Notes under the pieces: model-generated
Seen by the model: only the letters and a program-made list of their open reading frames with translations
What the model was told of the DNA's origin: nothing
Database searches by the model: none
Source of the DNA: Hygrophila difformis
Taxonomy: Eukaryota; Streptophyta; Magnoliopsida; Lamiales; Acanthaceae
DNA: 64,000 nucleotides
Assembly: GCA_030278955.1 (NCBI GenBank)
Contig: JAOANR010000004.1
Coordinates: 17,794,526-17,858,525 of the forward strand
Reading direction: 5' to 3'
In this document: piece after piece, positions 59,533 through 64,000 of the stretch
Position numbering within the stretch: position 1 is the first letter of the stretch
Layout: the number at the start of each line of letters is the position of its first letter
Made by a program: the position numbers and the translations under genes

Positions 59533-60297
59533 TCACTGAGCTAGCAAGTCCGCTTGGTCTATAGCATTCCATCGTCCTCCAGCTCTTCCTTGATCTCCTT
59601 GTTGAGGGTTTGCCAAATCTAGCCTTTTCTCAATCATCTCCGCACGAACATTGCATTCTCTAATCATGTGGCCTTCTCCACCACATCTATAACAAGTCCC
59701 GCGTCTTGGGCATTCGCGCACCAGATGGGCTTGGTGGCACTGCGGGCAACGTGGTATGGATGCTTCATGGTTGCCATCCCGACTGTTTGAGTTCTGTGGC
59801 AGGTCAGGTTTAATGGTCACTTCCCTTATCTCGTTAATATTCTCTATCCGCGTTCGGCAGTCACGTAGCCGATGACCAAATCGACCACACCGAAAGCACG
59901 CTCCGGGCTTAGGGCATCCTCTCGCATAATGTGGGTTACCACATTTTGGGCATGGTGGCGTATAGTCACCATGGTTGTAAACCATCCCTCTATTTCTTCC
60001 ACCGTTGCCTTGAGGTGGTCTATTCGGGCCTCCCCGAATATGGCTCCTTCCTAAGTAGTTATCGGTTCTGTGGTCTCGTTTCCTCTTGCCTTGCCCTTGG
60101 TTGATTAGTGCATTCCCCAAGGCAACCACAGCTTCCTCTATAGCTCTTAATCGGTCACTTAAGTTCTTAGGCATGGAGGCTACTTCCCCTCCTTGATTGG
60201 TTGCACTAACGTCTTGCACTGGTTCATCGGGTTGTCGTAGCTCTTCATTGGTGTTGGGTGGGATGGGTGGATTGTTAGGTCTTCCTCTAGGTGCCAT
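59533..60297 (-). CDS. TE-G Gag-like protein with four zinc knuckles and no capsid core
   Basis: An intact 254-codon frame starts MAPRGRPNNPPIPP at 60297. The N-terminal part ends at VVALGNALINQGQG, matching the Gag leader of the other elements. The capsid core (NPYQPPHY to the zinc region) is absent. Two doublets of knuckles follow: CPKCGNPHYARGC with CFRCGRFGHRLRDC, then CPQCHQAHLVREC with CYRCGGEGHMIREC. Each doublet is CX2CX3HX4C plus CX2CX4HX4C. The first doublet is closest to TE-C/D and the second to TE-A (both share EKR(L/I)DL downstream). It ends at a TGA right after ADLLAQ, where protease begins in the others. It would bind nucleic acid but probably cannot build capsids alone. Confidence 0.8.
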   Translation of the reverse strand: MAPRGRPNNPPIPPNTNEELRQPDEPVQDVSATNQGGEVASMPKNLSDRLRAIEEAVVALGNALINQGQGKRKRDHRTDNYLGRSHIRGGPNRPPQGNGGRNRGMVYNHGDYTPPCPKCGNPHYARGCPKPGACFRCGRFGHRLRDCRTRIENINEIREVTIKPDLPQNSNSRDGNHEASIPRCPQCHQAHLVRECPRRGTCYRCGGEGHMIRECNVRAEMIEKRLDLANPQQGDQGRAGGRWNAIDQADLLAQ

Positions 60298-60579
60298 TCT
60301 GTCACGAAGCGCAAGGATTTGATTGTAAGGATTTAATACAGTGTTGGAAGAATAATGATTTACTGAATCAAACGGTGTTGGTAGGAGTTGTTTTGGAGTT
60401 GATAATGTTCACTTGTTGGAAAATCGATCCCCTTGGCGTAGGTTTATGCCGAGTTTTTTTTTTTTTTTTTATATAAGGAATTTTCGTACAGAGATAGGAG
60501 GTGAGATAGTGCTTCTATTTCTCAGAAAGGAATAACTAGACAAAGGTAGATAGATAGCGTTGAGAAATCTTCAATCTCC
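60298..60579 (-). other. TE-G spacer between small ORF and gag
   Basis: AT-rich; contains an 18-nt poly-T (about 60456-60473). No coding potential seen. Confidence 0.5.
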
Positions 60580-60829
60580 TTAAGCCTCGTTGGTAGGGTC
60601 TTCCTCCGTCGGGCTTCGATCCTATCTATCATTTCTTCGTTCCGTTTGGTAAGTTTTTGAAGTTGGGTCTATAGGTTATTTATGCGTTCATAGTCAGCCG
60701 CTCTTAAGTTTCAGAAGGGTTGTAGGTCATCTTTAAGTTGAGCTATACGGCGTTTAGAGTATCGTATATTCTGTTGAGGGTCAATGTAGGCGTTCATCGT
60801 TCTCATCGTTAGGTTTCTCGACAAGTCAT
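60580..60829 (-). pseudogene. TE-G small coiled-coil ORF, decayed
   Basis: The minus strand from an ATG at 60829, with one frameshift near the start and at least two internal stops, reads in one frame NLTMRTMNAYIDPQQ, RRIAQLKDDL, AADYERINNL, TQLQKLTKR and ends SPTEEDPTNEA at TAA 60580-60582. This follows the TE-C/TE-D small ORF in order and length class, with clear divergence. It shows that the ORF was present in the common ancestor of these subfamilies. Confidence 0.65.
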
Positions 60830-61417
60830 AATATATCGTCTAGGTGAAGATCTTTGGAAGAAAGGTAGAGAATAGTTATGTGCACGTTAAGCATAGACGA
60901 TCAAGATCTAAAACTAAGGCACAACTAGTCTCAAGCTAACGCTTCTAAGTCAAGAGTCAAGGTCTAGCCGAATGCTAGTGTGAGAATGGTATGTATCACA
61001 AACGATTCACATAAGAGGTTAGTACAAATATTTATGTATGCATATGTATATGCAATCCCCAATAAAATTTAATTTATGCATGCATTTTTCTACCCATGGG
61101 TTTTAAAAATAAATTTATTCCATGAATAGATTAAAATAAGGATAAAAGGTTTGGGCCACTATATTGGGCCGAAAGAAATAAATTATTTGGGCTTTAAGTA
61201 AAAGCAAGGTTATTGGGCCAAAATAATTGGGCCAACAAAGTAATTAAATATTGGGCTAAAAGTTAGGGCTTAGAAAAAAAATTTGGGCTCAAAAATGTTA
61301 GTTTAAAAATAATAATGGATTTTTAAATTCAATACTAGTTTTAAAAAAAATAATACTCGTAATAGTTTAAAAATAATAATACTAGTTTTAAAAATAGTCC
61401 GGGCTCTGATACCACTT
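60830..61417 (-). other. TE-G leader and primer binding site
   Basis: AT-rich leader with GGGC(C/T)-containing words (61140-61280). The PBS complement GCTCTGATACCA is at 61403-61414, 3 bp from the LTR. The 22-bp tandem array of TE-C/D is not evident. Confidence 0.8.
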
Positions 61418-64000
61418 TGTAACACCCCGGATTTAATAACCCAGGCCGGGATGTCACCGCCACACCTCCCTAACAAGACACGGTTTCTCCGAGCTTGCTA
61501 AAGAGATGCAAGGCTATGGTTTTTCAGGGATTTAAATCATTCAAACAGCCCATTGTAATATAATTTAAAAATAATAATATCAAAGTTGCAGCGGAGAATA
61601 ATATTTAAATACATGTATTGCAGCGGAATTTAAATATAGGGCCAACATGGCCAAAACACGGGTTAAACAGGCCCGTTCATGCAAGTCGTAACTAAATGTA
61701 AGAATTTAAATTAGAGTTTTTCCCCAAATGTTCCCATGTATGCATATGATGGTGCATAATCCTCATACTCTGAAAGAAAAGGGGAAAAATGGTTTGGGTC
61801 AGCAAAACGTGCTGAGTAAGTTAACACCTAGCATGATTTAGGGGTTTCAAAGCCTTTAATTAAATTAAATAAAAACATATGCATGCGAGACATGATTTAA
61901 ATTTTAATTCATCTACTAATAATAATTTAATTACATAATTTAAAAAGGCAAGGATTTCCACACGTTCATAATTTAACACACATGAAAAAGGGGTTTAATT
62001 AAATAATTAAATTTTTCTCCTAGGCATGCATACAAAGATATTCCATTTACAAATTTTTAAGTAAATAATTTAATTGTATATTTGAACATGCATTACTCCA
62101 TAATAATAATTTCATAAGATATGAAAATTTAAAGACATAATTTAAAGGCGTAATTTAAAGACGTGCATAATTAAATAAATACTTAAAAATATTAAATCTT
62201 TTAATTCCCCGTTACGTAACCATTCCTTAATATTTTGTATAGCCGGTGATCCGGCGGCCGCAGCCGTGTCATAAGTATCTTGTATAGCCGGTGATCCGGC
62301 GGCCGCAGCCGTTTCATAAGTATCTCGTTTAGCCGGTGATCCGGCAGGCCGCAGCCGTGTCATAAGTATCTTGTATAGCCGGTGATCCGGCGGCCAGCAG
62401 CCGTTTCGTAAGTATCTCATTTAGCCGGTGATCCGGCGGCCAGCAGCCGTATCTGCCATACCCAGTAACACTCCGGAGCCTCGGGAAATCCATACGGACA
62501 AACCCGAGAGAGTAGGCAATGTATCTCCCGCCGATTGGCGTAATATCTCATCTAATTTCTCTCGTCCATTATAGGCCCGAAGAGAAAGGCTAGAGGGGCA
62601 CCCTGCAGAGCACTCACCCTCCACCAAGTATCTCATGTATCGTTTAGATTTAATGTATCGGGGTTTTTCAAAAGTATAGATGTATCGTATTTCAAATCTT
62701 TGATCGTTCGTTTCAAAATTTCAAAATCCTTCGATTTAAAAGTATCTTGGCGTCACGGTTTTGCGCCTTTTCAATTTAAAAATACGGTTTAAGTCCGAAA
62801 AATCTGAAAACTTCACAGTTTATGCAAAACACCCTAACGAACAACTTTTGTGTTTTAACTTTTTCGAAATAAGTTGAAGAAACATGTCCAAAATCGATTC
62901 TATTATGCAAACAGAAATCTGTCTCGAAACAGATTTGTCACAGTTCGGAAAATTGGCTTTTTGACATATCAAATGGACTCCAAAAATTCTGAAATTTTAA
63001 CCACATATACTAGACATGATTATCTACAACTTTCATTTAGATTGTAAAGATCAAATCGGACTACAAAATATAGAAACAAACTCACTAAGTTCGAACATGC
63101 TCATAGGCAGATTTCAAACACGTTTTGTCAAAACAGTTTCTTTTCGATGCGATTTAAAATAGCAAATGTTAACGAAAATGTCTGAAATTTTTACACAACC
63201 TAGATTTATGTGTTAGGATTAAAAGTCTAGTTTTGAGTTTTTGGGTTTGAACTCTCGAAATAGGGTTTTTGGTCCGATTTCAAATCTATCACAGTTTCAA
63301 GTTCGAATCTCAAGGCAGGTTGGTTCTCGGTCATTTTCGGATATCAAAACACAATGAAAAATTATGAAAATTTTACACGAACTAGATCTATGTCTTAGGA
63401 ACGTTTTTCATGTTTTAAGTTTTTCCGTTTGAGCAGTTTTAAGGGTTCGAAAAATTCGCACCAAATCACTGCGCCGGGGGTTTTTCGTGTTGACAGATTT
63501 TAGAGTTACTAAATCTCTATGTTTGGTTGCATTTTACGTCACCCAAAACCAAGTAAGCATTAACTTACAGTGGGGGTGGTGTCTAGGAGGCCACGGGGTC
63601 GTCCGAAATCCACGGGATGTCACGAACGAATCTCCTCAAGTCGATTTCCTCTTCCAACGTCCACAATCCGAGTCCGAAAGCAAAAGTCTAAGGTTAGATC
63701 GGATTTTCGGGCATCGAAATATTAAACAAAAACCTATGGACGACTTACCAATGATTCAAGGACTGTAATCGATGATCTACACTCTTCCTTGGTCGTCGTC
63801 GGTCGCCTGGAAACTCGTCGGAAGGTCGCCGGAAAGTCGTCGGGTGGGTGTTTTGCTTTGGGAGAGTTTGAGAGAGCTTTTGGGTGAATGGAGGCTGAAA
63901 ATTGGAGTGGGAATCAACCCTCCTTCGACCTAATTCACCTTCCCTCGTCCAAAATCCACTTTCCAAAGTCGGGGGGTCGAATTATGGCAAGAAATCGCAT
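61418..64000 (-). repeat. TE-G 5' LTR (window-truncated)
   Basis: Matches 56065-58640 almost base for base. It has the same five GC-rich units (62239-62460, one with an extra A), predicted donor near 63746 and acceptor near 61770. The promoter end lies beyond the window. Confidence 0.92.

Larger units (their letters stand above)
56065..64000 (-). mobile_element. TE-G: gag-only Tekay-related element nested in TE-H (runs off window)
   Basis: 3' LTR 56065-59159, internal 59160-61417, 5' LTR from 61418 past the window end. The left flank is ATACT (56060-56064), so the same five bases are expected after the right LTR end near 64510. The internal domain has PPT2, PPT1, gag, a decayed small ORF, PBS and no pol. 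The two LTRs differ by only a small number of changes over the 2.6 kb that can be compared, so it is a recent insertion. Confidence 0.9.

Overview
The window is nuclear DNA of a flowering plant, probably a eudicot (the species is not determinable). The evidence is a cluster of plant-type F-box genes, LTR retrotransposons primed by initiator tRNA-Met, chromodomain-type Ty3 pol genes and a Stowaway MITE. No intact host gene, rRNA, tRNA or CRISPR array was seen. About 80% of the window is LTR retrotransposon, much of it nested.

Layout. (1) 1-2366: three tandem, related F-box genes on +, each broken by a stop or frameshift. (2) About 2530-11513: the 3' part of a degenerate element (TE1, +) with two broken reading frames, the second resembling the 'putative plant transposon protein' family, then a PPT-like tract and a long LTR from 8240. 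A perfect solo LTR (5438-6780, TSD ACAGT) sits inside its second frame. (3) About 11555-33180: a minus-strand complex of Tekay/Del-like Ty3 chromovirus elements. TE-A (gag only) and TE-B (gag-pol) share one LTR at 14763-17744. TE-C, a complete-length 10 kb element, is inserted in TE-B (21047-31096, TSD GGCTG). (4) 33181-34873: unique AT-rich DNA. (5) 34874-45963: TE-D, a full-length + strand relative of TE-C with two near-identical LTRs and TSD GAAAC. (6) 45964-50906: AT-rich DNA containing an old tandem segmental duplication. Its second copy gives the empty site for TE-D and carries a Stowaway MITE (48649-48908). (7) 50907-56064: TE-H (minus), with a 3.8 kb LTR and a decayed RT fragment, interrupted by (8) TE-G (56065 to beyond the window end, minus), a gag-only element with two LTRs.

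How it works together. TE-B, TE-C and TE-D encode Gag, protease (lost in TE-C), RT, RNase H, integrase and a chromodomain-like tail, but each carries stops or frameshifts. TE-A and TE-G keep only gag, so they would need pol functions in trans. Three features recur across these subfamilies and are not part of the standard element description. One is a small coiled-coil ORF between PBS and gag. Another is a predicted 1.5-3.0 kb intron lying wholly inside the LTR (donor, CTGAC branch site, pyrimidine tract, acceptor). The third is a second PPT-plus-TG boundary about 200 bp before the true 3' LTR. These are the best candidates for something undescribed. All homology statements come from reading motifs; no search was run.
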